Origin: Streptomyces sp. IMTB 2501
GTDB taxonomy: Bacteria > Actinomycetota > Actinomycetes > Streptomycetales > Streptomycetaceae
Reading direction: 5' to 3'
Assembly: GCF_001953885.1 (NCBI RefSeq)
Contig: NZ_MQUS01000030.1
Span: forward strand, 1 to 64,000
Length of the DNA: 64,000 bases
Below are positions 56,265-64,000 of this stretch, piece after piece. Position 1 is the first letter of the stretch. Every line of letters starts with the position of its first letter. Both the position numbers and the translations under genes were made by a program. Under the pieces are notes generated by a model. The model did no database searches, was not told where the DNA came from, and was given only the letters and a program-made list of their open reading frames with translations.

Positions 56265-57708
56265 GTACCTCGACGCGCTGGACGCCCTGGGCGACCTCAG
56301 GCGCATCGACCGGGAGGTGAGCGCCGACCTGGAGGCCGCCGCCATCACCCGGCTCTCCTACGAACGCCGTTCCCCGGCTCCGCTGTTCGAGAACGTCGCC
56401 GGTGTCGAGCCCGGCTTCCGCCTGCTGGGCGCCCCCGCCGGGCTCAGTTCGCTTCCGGACAAGCCGCTGGCCCGCGTGGCGCTCTCCGCCGGTCTGCCCG
56501 CCGACACCACGGCCGCCGAACTGGTCGAGCACCTGGCCCGCACCCGGCACGCCACCCCCGTACCCCCCAAGCGCGTCTCGCGCGAGGAGGCGCCCGTCAA
56601 GCAGAACGTGCTGCTCGGCGACGCCGCCACCCTCGACCGCTTCCCCGTACCGCGCGTGCACCAGGCCGACGGCGAGCGGTACACCAACACCTGGGGCATC
56701 ATCGTCGCCCGCACGCCCGACGGCCGGTGGACCAACTGGTCCATCGCCCGGATCATGATGCTCGACGGCCGGCACATGACCGGTCTCGTGGTCCCGCCGC
56801 AGCACATCGGCCTGATCTGGAGGGAATGGGCGAAGATCGGCAAGCCCATGCCCTACGCCCTGGTCCAGGGCGGCGCCCCGGCCGTCCCGTTCGTCGGCGG
56901 CATCCCACTGCCCAAGGGCATGGACGAGGCCGGCTACATCGGCGCCCTGCACGGCGAACCGCTGCCCGTGGTCCGGTGCGAGACCAACGACCTCGACGTC
57001 CCCGCCGGCGCCGAGATCGTCATCGAGGGACACCTGTCCGTGGGCCGTGACGCACTGGAGGGCCCGTTCGGCGAGTTCGCCGGATACGCCTCCGACGAGA
57101 CCTCGATGCAGCCCGTCTACAGCATCGACGCCATCACCTACCGCGACGACCCCATCTGGCCCCTGGTCGCCGAAGGCCGCCCGGTGGACGAGTACCACAC
57201 CGTCACCGGCGTCGGCGAGGCCGCCGAGATGCTCGCCGACCTGCGTACCGCCGGTCTGCCCGTCAGCACCGTGTGGCTGCCGCTGCGCGCAGCGGCCCAC
57301 TGGTCCGTGGTGACCGTGCCCGCCGACTGGCGCGACCGGCTGCCGGGCACGGACGCGGACGCGTTCGTCCACCGGATCGGCGAGGTACTGGCCGCCTCCC
57401 GCGCGGGCCGCGTGACCTCGAACGTCTTCGTCCTGGACGACGACATCGACCCGGCCGACGACGACGATCTGCTGTGGGCCCTGGCCACTCGCGTCCACCC
57501 CGTCCAGCACGCAGAGGCGTGGGACGGCCGTATCCACCCTCTCCTGGGCTGCTACACACCCGAGGAGAAGGAGACCCGCCGCGGCCCGGTGGTCGTCCAC
57601 AACGCCCTCCAGCCCGCACTGGGCTCGGGCCGCCTGCCGCACAGCTCCTTCGCCCAGGCATACCCCGCAGAGATCCGCCAGAAGGTCCTGGCCCACTGGA
57701 CCGACTGA
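56239..57708 (+). CDS. UbiD-family prenyl-FMN-dependent decarboxylase
   Basis: A 489-aa protein from ATG 56239. It shows the UbiD pattern: L-R-E-Y-L-D-A-L-D-A-L-G-D-L-R-R-I, N-T-W-G-I, S-I-A-R-I-M-M-L-D (prFMN binding), the catalytic segment G-P-F-G-E-F-A-G-Y, and the C-terminal H-P-V-Q-H-A-E-A-W-D-G-R-I-H-P. The E-F-A-G Glu is part of the E-R-E type network. It catalyses reversible decarboxylation of an aromatic or unsaturated acid; a hydroxybenzoate or vanillate-type substrate is likely by context with MarR, but not proven. Confidence 0.92.
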   Translation: MTHLSDLREYLDALDALGDLRRIDREVSADLEAAAITRLSYERRSPAPLFENVAGVEPGFRLLGAPAGLSSLPDKPLARVALSAGLPADTTAAELVEHLARTRHATPVPPKRVSREEAPVKQNVLLGDAATLDRFPVPRVHQADGERYTNTWGIIVARTPDGRWTNWSIARIMMLDGRHMTGLVVPPQHIGLIWREWAKIGKPMPYALVQGGAPAVPFVGGIPLPKGMDEAGYIGALHGEPLPVVRCETNDLDVPAGAEIVIEGHLSVGRDALEGPFGEFAGYASDETSMQPVYSIDAITYRDDPIWPLVAEGRPVDEYHTVTGVGEAAEMLADLRTAGLPVSTVWLPLRAAAHWSVVTVPADWRDRLPGTDADAFVHRIGEVLAASRAGRVTSNVFVLDDDIDPADDDDLLWALATRVHPVQHAEAWDGRIHPLLGCYTPEEKETRRGPVVVHNALQPALGSGRLPHSSFAQAYPAEIRQKVLAHWTD

Positions 57709-58057
57709 CCACCCGCCCCGGCCCCATCCGCCCGGCCCGCCTGCCTGGCGCGTCGCCGGCGAGGTGTTGGCCCGTCAGCCATCCGCTCTGTTGCGATTCG
57801 GCGCATTGAGGAGGACGGCCAACCGGTGTCATGAACGGCCCTTGGAGGCGTCCGCGAGAGTCGGCGGGGGAACGATGAGGGACCCCATGGATCGAGCAGA
57901 AGCGCGCGGAGGCCGATCGGGTCAAAGCCGGTCTGCCTGTCCGCAGGGACGGCCTCTCGGCCTTCCCCCCAGGGCTGCCTCCGGGTAGAGAAGCGCCCGC
58001 GAAACGATCGCCATCTGGCTCATGACCGTGACACGGCGTTCCGTACCGCCCTCGCCG
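57709..58057. other. Intergenic, no gene seen
   Basis: No supported gene between the UbiD gene and the LtrA remnant; several short frames lack signals. Confidence 0.4.
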
Positions 58058-58219
58058 AACCAGGCTGGTGCAGACGATCGAGGACGCCCACATCCACCAC
58101 CCCGGGCCCAACAGCATCAGCATCGTCAGCGCCACCCAGGCGCTCGGACGACCCACCAACGGATGGGTCAACAGGGCGACCAACGCGACGAACATCAGGT
58201 CCTTGAACAGCTCCAGAGT
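58058..58219 (-). pseudogene. Fragment of a low-temperature-requirement A (LtrA) membrane protein
   Basis: The minus-strand frame begins W-T-L-E-L-F-K-D-L-M-F-V-A-L-V, resembling the LtrA signature x-E-L-F-F-D-L-V-F-V. It contains one further hydrophobic segment with W-W-M-W-A-S before losing homology. A stop codon lies immediately upstream and no start is present, so only the first ~55 residues of an LtrA protein remain. Confidence 0.5.
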
Positions 58220-58382
58220 CCATCACGAGACTCAGCGTGAGGGGATCACACAGGAGGAAGCGCTGCAGGGAATCGAGGTCAGCCCCGGCAGGGCTTCCGA
58301 GCACCTCCTCGCGCTGGGACGCCCCTCTGTCCTGCCCGCCGCCACGACCTCTGACGCTGAGGCCGGAGATGTCGAGGAGAAC

Positions 58383-59215
58383 CTGCGGGTCAGTGAGCGG
58401 TCGGTGGAACGCCGGCGTCGTGCCTGGCGAGAGGGCGGAACGGCCGCGCTCGCCTCTGCTGGACCGCCGAAACTGCCAAGCTGACCGATGAGCAGTTCGC
58501 CGAGTTGGAGAAGGAGCTGGCTCGGGGGCCGACCGCACACGGCGGGGAGTGAGGACCCGCACTGGACGCTGGCCGGGTTCAGGGTTCTGATTGCCCGGAC
58601 GTTCAGGCTGGATTGCTCGTCGGCGGCGGTGTGGCGGTTGCTGCATCGGCATGGCTGGCCCTGGCAGTGTCCTGCCCGCCGGGCGGTGGGGCGCGACGAG
58701 CGTGCGGTGGGTCTGTGGAAGAAGGATGTGTGGCCGCGGGCGGAATGACCGCGGCGGCGCTGGGGGCGTACGTCGTCTTCGAGGACGAGGCTGGGTTCTC
58801 GATGACACCACCGCGCGCCGGCACATGGGGCCGGCGTGGGCACACACCGGTCGTGCGGGTGCGGGGCCGCTCCTGGCGCCGCTGGTCGAGCGCCGCCATG
58901 TGCTGCTTCAAACCGGGCGAGACCTCTGGGCTCGTCTACCGGCCGCGCCGCCACCGCAAGCACCGGGGCAAAGGATGCGACACCTTCGCCTGGAGCGGTT
59001 GCCGCGACCTGATCGTCCGCGTCCATATCCAGCTCCAGGCCCCCATCGTCCTGATCTGGGACAACCTCAACACACACCGGGCCGCCGGAATGCGCGAGTA
59101 CGCCGCCGCACACGACTGGCTCCCCGTCATTCAACTGCCCTTATACGCACCGGATCTGAACCCGGCCGAGGGCATCTGGTCGCTGTTACGGCGTGGCCCA
59201 CTGGCCAACACCCGG
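58383..59215 (+). pseudogene. IS630-family transposase, several frameshifts
   Basis: Homology to one transposase is spread over three frames. First comes N-L-R-V-S-E-R-S-V-E-R ... A-W-R-E-G-G-T-A-A-L (from 58383), then L-T-D-E-Q-F-A-E-L-E-K-E-L-A-R-G-P. Next are D-P-H-W-T-L-A ... R-R-H-G-W-like L-H-R-H-G-W (to 58746), then the DDE part with V-F-E-D-E-A-G-F, I-W-D-N-L-N-T-H and L-P-L-Y-A-P-D-L-N-P-A-E-G-I-W-S. The N-terminal ~40 residues and the last ~30 are missing, and the Leu in L-P-L-Y uses the rare TTA codon. No inverted repeats could be fixed. It is a dead element. Confidence 0.8.
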
Positions 59216-59401
59216 GGGACGGGGAGCGGGGGAGGAGCCCGACGTGACGGCGGGCTGGGCGCGTTGCAAGGGACCGGTGTCCCCGCGTTCGTGTCAGCGC
59301 GGACGCGCGGCCTGTACTGCTTGCGCTGGTCGGCCGGATCCCCCGCCCCACGGGGGCGGGGGAAGGGAACCAGCGACCGGAGAGAAGTCAGTGCTGACCG
59401 G

Positions 59402-61903
59402 TCATCCTGCCTTCACCAGCTTCCACTGCTGGTTGGCGCCCCCGTTCGGATTCCACTGGATGATGGGGGCGTTCTGGCTGGTCGAAGCGCCGGAGACATC
59501 GACCAAGTGGCCGCTGTCGCGGGATTCGATGGTGTAGGCCCCGTTGGCGGACGGTGTCACCGCCCATTGCTGGTTCGTGCCGCCGCCTGCTCCCCACAGG
59601 TTCAGTTGGGTGCCGGGCAACGTGGTTGCCGCCGGCACGTCCAGTGCCTTGTTGCTGCCGATGCCGGTGATGGCGTAGTAGCCATCCGCGTTGGCGGTCA
59701 GCGTCCACTTCTGGTTCGCCCCGCCGTTGGCCGGCCACTGGATGATCGGCGTCCCGTCCGAAGTGGCGCCGCCGGAGGCGTCGAGCAGCATGCCGCTGTT
59801 GACGTTGACGAGGTTGTACGTCCCGTTCAGGCTCGATGCCGTACCCGGTGTGACGGACAGGTTCGAGTATTGGACGCCGTAGTACCCCTTTGTGGTGGAG
59901 TCCCAGACGGTGCCGAGCCCGATCTGTCCGGCGCCGTAGCTGCTGTCGGTGAGGCTCGCAACCTGTATGCCGTCGATCTTCGCGGTGATGGTGCTGTCCT
60001 GGAAGGTGAGGGAGAGGCGGTGCCAGGTATTGGTGCCCGGTACTGTCTTGAGCTTGCCGCTCGCACCCGGGAGGGTGGTGAATCCCCATGACTGGTCGCT
60101 CTTCTGCAGCGACCAGTTGCCCGCGGTGTCCAGGGTCAGGTGGTAGGCGTTGAGGCCGTTGTTGTTCTGCCTCTGCCAGCCGACGTGACCCAGCAGGTCG
60201 GCTCCGCCTCCCGAGTGCTCCATCAGCACGTCCGCGGAGACGGTGTAGTTGGACCAGTTGACGTCGCCCGTTGTGGTGTAGGGCTGATTCCTGGATTCGT
60301 TGGTCCACCGGATCGGTGCCGTGGTGGTCATCTGGCGCAGGCATCGGCCGCTACGCCCCCCGCCGCAGGGCGCCGCTTCGAAGGCGCCGTTCATGCCGGC
60401 GAAGTACTTGGCCTCCCTGCCCGTGGGGTAGTCGGCGAAGTTGTCCGAGTACGGGAGCGTTTGCAGGGTGCGGCGCGGACCGGTGGTGGTGCCGGGCGCC
60501 TGCCCCGTGGTGGTGGTCACGGTGTAGAGGTGCTTGGGCTCCAGGGTGAGCTGATAGGTGCCGCCGGTGGCCGTCAGGTCGGGCGCGGCCACCATGCGCG
60601 GATGCTCGCCGCTCTGGTCGGTGGTCCAGACGTGCAGGGCGCCGCCGGGCAGCCCTCCGGCGACGGACAGGGAGACGGTCTGGTCGGCGGTGGCGTCCAT
60701 GGTCTCGAACACCGTGCTCCAGGCGGACTTGTCCGGGGCCGCGTAACTGACGTAGCTGCCGTCCGCCCGGTTGCCGCCGAGATAGCCGCTGGATGCGTCC
60801 AGGTACTTCCACCCTGGGGAGGTGAACTGGCTGGTCTGAGCCATTGTCCAGGCGCTGCGGCCGACGCTGTAGGCGCCGGACCAGGGCTGGTTAGCCTGGA
60901 TCAGGCCCACCCCGTTGTAGTCGAGGTTGGGGGAGATCGAGGCGACGATCGGCCAGTTGATGTAGGCGGTCAACTTGGCGTCCAGATAACCATGGTTGAT
61001 GCCCCGGGCCATCGCCATGGCTCCGGCATCGGCGTCGTCCGAGCCGTTCTCGCTCGCCCACAGCTGTTTTCCGGAGGCTTGCGCGTTGGCCGAGCTGGAG
61101 CAGTTGGTCTGGCTGCTTCGGTAGCCGCAGACGTAGTGCGCGCCGATGATGTCCACGGCAGAGGACAGCGCGGAGTTGGAGGCGATGTCGTCCGCTATCG
61201 CCCAGTCGTTGTCCGCTCCGACCACCTTCGTGGCATAGCCGTGCTTCGCAAGGGCGGCGTGCAGGGCTTCGTACCAGGCGGGGCTTTGCCTGCTGTCGTA
61301 CCTCTCGTTCCAGCCGCCGAGGTAGTCGATGGCGAAGTTGTGCTGCTTGGCGCAGTCGAGCCAGTTCATGAGGTAGTCCACCGTCGACGGTGAGCGGGTG
61401 GACCAGAAGTTGCCGCCGCCGAGGAAGCCCGGAGCACCCCAGGCGAGGCCGTACAGCTTGATGTGCGGGTTACGTTGCTTGGCCTGCTGCATCAGCCACC
61501 ATTCATAGCCGTTGCTGCAGTTGATGGTGCCGGGCGAGTGCTCGATGCTGGGTTCCGCACCGTCGGTGGTGTTGGTGTCGCCGCCGATCTCCACCTTCAG
61601 GATCTGCAGGGACGCGCCGTAGCCGGGCTTGAAGAGATAGTCCAGGATCTGGCTGCGCTGCGGCTCGGGGTAGTCGACGAGCAGGCGGCTGTTGCCGCCG
61701 CCACCGCTGATGGCTCCGACGCCGTCGAACGTGCGGCCCCGGGAGTTGCCGTCGACGCTGATCGTGGTTGCGGTCGCGGCGTGAGCGCGGGTCGGTGCCA
61801 TGCCAGTGGCCAGTACCAGGCAGAGACTGATGACAGCGAGAACTGCCGCCCAGGAGCGCGGGGCTCTCGTACAGTCGGGATGTGGGTGCCTTCTGGTGGG
61901 CAT
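59402..61903 (-). CDS. Secreted GH59 glycosidase with ricin-type lectin domain
   Basis: An 833-aa exported protein. ATG 61903 or the adjoining GTG 61906 may start it; GGAAGGA precedes both. Signal peptide to about residue 43 (A-H-A-A). The catalytic domain follows galactocerebrosidase (GH59): T-F-D-G-V-G-A-I-S-G-G-G, Y-L-G-G-W-N-E-R-Y-D with acid/base Glu200, and L-W-A-S-E-N-G-S-D with nucleophile Glu285. A beta-sandwich with concanavalin-like features follows (about 480-695). The ricin-type trefoil (about 698-833) has repeated I-I-Q-W and N-Q-x-W motifs. Expected activity: release of beta-galactose from galactosides or galactan. It is alone, preceded by a promoter with a perfect TTGACA. Confidence 0.92.
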   Translation of the reverse strand: MPTRRHPHPDCTRAPRSWAAVLAVISLCLVLATGMAPTRAHAATATTISVDGNSRGRTFDGVGAISGGGGNSRLLVDYPEPQRSQILDYLFKPGYGASLQILKVEIGGDTNTTDGAEPSIEHSPGTINCSNGYEWWLMQQAKQRNPHIKLYGLAWGAPGFLGGGNFWSTRSPSTVDYLMNWLDCAKQHNFAIDYLGGWNERYDSRQSPAWYEALHAALAKHGYATKVVGADNDWAIADDIASNSALSSAVDIIGAHYVCGYRSSQTNCSSSANAQASGKQLWASENGSDDADAGAMAMARGINHGYLDAKLTAYINWPIVASISPNLDYNGVGLIQANQPWSGAYSVGRSAWTMAQTSQFTSPGWKYLDASSGYLGGNRADGSYVSYAAPDKSAWSTVFETMDATADQTVSLSVAGGLPGGALHVWTTDQSGEHPRMVAAPDLTATGGTYQLTLEPKHLYTVTTTTGQAPGTTTGPRRTLQTLPYSDNFADYPTGREAKYFAGMNGAFEAAPCGGGRSGRCLRQMTTTAPIRWTNESRNQPYTTTGDVNWSNYTVSADVLMEHSGGGADLLGHVGWQRQNNNGLNAYHLTLDTAGNWSLQKSDQSWGFTTLPGASGKLKTVPGTNTWHRLSLTFQDSTITAKIDGIQVASLTDSSYGAGQIGLGTVWDSTTKGYYGVQYSNLSVTPGTASSLNGTYNLVNVNSGMLLDASGGATSDGTPIIQWPANGGANQKWTLTANADGYYAITGIGSNKALDVPAATTLPGTQLNLWGAGGGTNQQWAVTPSANGAYTIESRDSGHLVDVSGASTSQNAPIIQWNPNGGANQQWKLVKAG

Positions 61904-62106
61904 CACGATCGTCCTTCCTGAGCAGGGCGCTTCGATGAGGCCGAGCGGCGAGCGGTCGGCATCGCGTGATTTCCGGGCAGGGCGCTTGCGGCCAGGACAT
62001 CGTGGTGGAACCCGTGATCGCTACGCCGGCGAACTCGCCTCGGGTTCGGCAGGAGGGGCGTGTGAATCTGGTACCGCTGTCTACGCGTCGTGCCCAATGC
62101 CGTAGT

Positions 62107-62135
62107 TGTATCGCGCCCCCACTCAAGACTGTCAA
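62107..62135 (-). promoter_or_regulatory. Candidate promoter of the GH59 gene
   Basis: On the minus strand TTGACA (complement of 62130-62135) and GATACA (complement of 62107-62112) are 17 bp apart. The -35 is perfect, the -10 imperfect. It gives a leader of about 195 nt. Confidence 0.45.
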
Positions 62136-62151
62136 GACTCTGTGAGTTCTT

Positions 62152-62187
62152 TTCAAACGAAACTTCGCATGACCAAACAAGTTTGAA
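62152..62187. repeat. Inverted repeat upstream of the GH59 promoter
   Basis: TTCAAAC (62152-62158) and GTTTGAA (62181-62187) are inverted across 22 bp. A tighter palindrome, CAAAC-AA-GTTTG, ends at 62185. The AT-rich context just upstream of the -35 box suits a regulator such as a LacI-type repressor or an activator. Confidence 0.4.
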
Positions 62188-62319
62188 CAACGACCGGAAC
62201 GCCGCGGGCGGGCTTGACAAGTTCGCCCCGCATCCTGTGAAGCCGTGAGCGCGGTTGTTCTCGGCAACGGGTGAACGCAGCCGCGTACGGAGGATGAAAA
62301 GTGGGCCACTCCGCCACCG

Positions 62320-64000
62320 TCAGCCCCGGGCCCCCGTTGCCGGTGACAGCGGTGGTTCCTGGTGGGAGCCGTAGCGCTCCATGCGCTGCCAGCGCAGGCG
62401 GCTGCCGGACAGGGCCGTGGCGACCGACTGGACCACCACGAGGTACATCAGCTGGCGGTAGACGAACTGTTGGAACGGCAGGCTCCACAGCGGTCCGAGT
62501 CGTTCGCCGTCGAGCCGGAACGCGTAGGCCCCGGTGACGACCTGGATGAGCAGGAATGAGCACCACAGCAGCAGTACGTGGACGGGGTCGAGGAAGATCA
62601 GCCCGTACACGCTCAGCACGTCGACCAAGGGTGCGAACAGCGGCAGCAGCACCTGGAAAAGCAGCAGGAAGAGCAGCCCGCGCCGGCCGAATCTGCCGGC
62701 CGCTCCGCTCTGGCGGACGGCGCGGCGGTGCTTCCACATCGCCTGCAGGGTCCCGTAGCACCAGCGGTAACGCTGCCGCCACAGGGCGCCGAGGGAAGCG
62801 GGAGCCTCGGTCCAGGCGATGGCCTTCTCCTCGTAGACCACGCGCCAGCCGTCACGCCAGATCGCCATGGTGAGGTCGGTGTCCTCGGCGAGTGTCGCCT
62901 CGGAGACACCACCGACGCGCACCAGAGCGGCCCGGCGCCAGGCACCGATCGCGCCCGGCACCGTCGGCATGCACCGGGCCAGATCGAACAGCCGCCGGTC
63001 CAGGTTGAAGCCGACGACGTACTCGATGTGCTGCCAACGGCCCAGCAGACCGCTCCGGTTGACGACCTTGGCGTTGCCGGAGACCGCTCCGATCCCCGGG
63101 TCGGAGAACGGCTGCACCAGATGGCGGACCGCGTCCGGCTCGAAGACCGTGTCGCCGTCCATCATCGCCACGATCTCGTGCGAGGCGGCGGCGATCCCCG
63201 TGTTGAGCGCGGCGGGCTTGCCCGCGTTCTGCTGGCGGATCACCCGTACGCCCGGCAGACCGAGTGCCTCGACGATGTCGGCGGTGCCGTCGGTTGAGCC
63301 GTCGTCCACGACGATGATCTCGACCGGGTGGTCGGATGCGACCAGGGACCGGACGGTCGCCTCGATACCCGCCGACTCGTTGTAGGCCGGGACGATCACC
63401 GACACCGGTTCGGTCACCGGCGCTCCCCAGGCCTTCCTGGCATGGCGCCGGTGCCTGGCCGCGGCGATCATGGAGATCACCGCACGCACGATGCCCAGCA
63501 GTCCGGCGACGAGCAGCAGCAGGTCGAGTCCGTCGAGACCCCAAAGCGCCCCCTTGAGCAGCCATAGCAGCCCGAGGCCGAGCAGGTACTGCCCGGTGGA
63601 GGCGGGGCGGTTGGCGCCGGTGAGGTGGAATGCCTGGCTGACCGTCTGGAAGCGGTAGCCGCGCGCCTTGAGGCTGGGGATCAGCGTGTCCAGCGCGGCG
63701 ACGGTCTGTGCGCGGTCACCGCCGGCATCGTGGAAGAGGATCACCTGGCCGGTGGACCCGGGAGGGGTGGCGTTTCGGACGATCCTCCGCACGCCGGGCT
63801 TCTGCCAGTCCTCGCTGTCCTGGGTGACGAGCACGGTCAGATAGCCCTGCTTGCCGAGCTGTCGCATCGTGGCCCAGTCGGCGTTGCCCACCGCGTCGGC
63901 GCTGGACGAGTACGGGGGCCGGAAGAGGCTGCTGGTGACACCCGCGGCGCCGGCCACCGCGAGCTGGTCCTCACGCATCTCCAGCGTGCGCTGCCAGCCG
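62320..64000 (-). CDS. Polysaccharide deacetylase-glycosyltransferase 2 fusion, partial
   Basis: The gene reads in from beyond base 64000; about 560 codons are visible. The first part is the end of a NodB-type polysaccharide deacetylase (F-R-P-P-Y, I-L-F-H-D-A-G-G motifs). Two membrane helices and a processive GT2 domain follow, with V-I-V-P-A-Y-N-E, V-D-D-G-S-T-D-G-T, M-M-D-G-D-T-V-F, E-D-T-D-L and Q-R-Y-R-W-C-Y-G (Q-x-x-R-W), then more membrane helices. This architecture makes and partly deacetylates a surface polysaccharide such as a hyaluronan-, PNAG- or chitin-like chain. Its N-terminus is not visible. Confidence 0.92.
   Translation of the reverse strand, partial: GWQRTLEMREDQLAVAGAAGVTSSLFRPPYSSSADAVGNADWATMRQLGKQGYLTVLVTQDSEDWQKPGVRRIVRNATPPGSTGQVILFHDAGGDRAQTVAALDTLIPSLKARGYRFQTVSQAFHLTGANRPASTGQYLLGLGLLWLLKGALWGLDGLDLLLLVAGLLGIVRAVISMIAAARHRRHARKAWGAPVTEPVSVIVPAYNESAGIEATVRSLVASDHPVEIIVVDDGSTDGTADIVEALGLPGVRVIRQQNAGKPAALNTGIAAASHEIVAMMDGDTVFEPDAVRHLVQPFSDPGIGAVSGNAKVVNRSGLLGRWQHIEYVVGFNLDRRLFDLARCMPTVPGAIGAWRRAALVRVGGVSEATLAEDTDLTMAIWRDGWRVVYEEKAIAWTEAPASLGALWRQRYRWCYGTLQAMWKHRRAVRQSGAAGRFGRRGLLFLLLFQVLLPLFAPLVDVLSVYGLIFLDPVHVLLLWCSFLLIQVVTGAYAFRLDGERLGPLWSLPFQQFVYRQLMYLVVVQSVATALSGSRLRWQRMERYGSHQEPPLSPATGARG

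Noticed and set aside
59402..59850. Repeated segments in the lectin region as DNA repeats
   Set aside because: They are the three diverged units of the ricin trefoil at protein level, not DNA repeats.
62214..62250. TTGACA on the plus strand as a promoter
   Set aside because: No plus-strand gene follows and no good -10 box lies at 16-18 bp.

Overview
The window is very GC-rich, has dense coding with many 1-4 nt start/stop overlaps (ATGA, GTGA, TGATG, TTGA) and frequent GTG/TTG starts. It carries gene families typical of filamentous Actinobacteria and most resembles a Streptomyces chromosome. No rRNA, tRNA or CRISPR array was seen. Many gene remnants and IS630/IS5-type transposase fragments lie between intact operons, so this looks like an accessory or sub-terminal chromosomal region rather than the core.

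Layout. 0-8 kb: the end of a secreted hydrolase, then a minus-strand copper/cupredoxin locus (membrane protein, CopC-CopD fusion, two cupredoxins, a YceI-like protein), a cupredoxin lipoprotein and eroded copies of a DNA-binding regulator, phoU and a cold-shock gene. 8-10 kb: an intact cold-shock gene with a structured leader, followed through a strong terminator by a DEAD-box RNA helicase. 10-13 kb: an amidohydrolase and a secreted phosphoesterase. 13.5-16.9 kb: a compact class II lanthipeptide locus (66-aa Cys/Ser-rich precursor plus LanM synthetase), with a TPR protein downstream.

19-36 kb: a catabolic cluster matching, gene for gene, the KstR2 regulon for degradation of steroid rings C and D (HIP-CoA pathway): fadE31/32/33, fadE30, ipdF, kstR2, fadA6, ipdC, ipdB, ipdA, echA20 and two SDRs. 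They form divergent operons around two copies of a KstR2-like operator (25.04 and 34.30 kb). An LLM oxidoreductase and a 2-keto-4-pentenoate hydratase inside or beside the cluster are broken.

38-51 kb: a multi-gene NTP-dependent locus: a small protein with a conserved C-terminal tail motif, a GrpE-like protein, a lidless Hsp70, a helical/FN3-like protein, a zinc-ribbon GTPase, a GAP1-type GTPase-associated protein, and a membrane protein combining zinc ribbons, a degenerate GTPase-like domain and a discoidin-like external domain. A NACHT NTPase with about eight membrane segments converges on it. This resembles the GTPase/GAP1 conflict systems predicted for multicellular bacteria and, with the lanthipeptide locus, is the best candidate for an undescribed system.

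51-64 kb: a DUF6000-like protein, a broken LysR gene, a quinone-oxidoreductase-like enzyme, a DJ-1/PfpI protein, and a MarR regulator divergent across a perfect 29-bp palindrome from a UbiX/UbiD pair. A frameshifted IS630 transposase, a secreted GH59 plus ricin-lectin glycosidase and a partial polysaccharide deacetylase/glycosyltransferase fusion follow.
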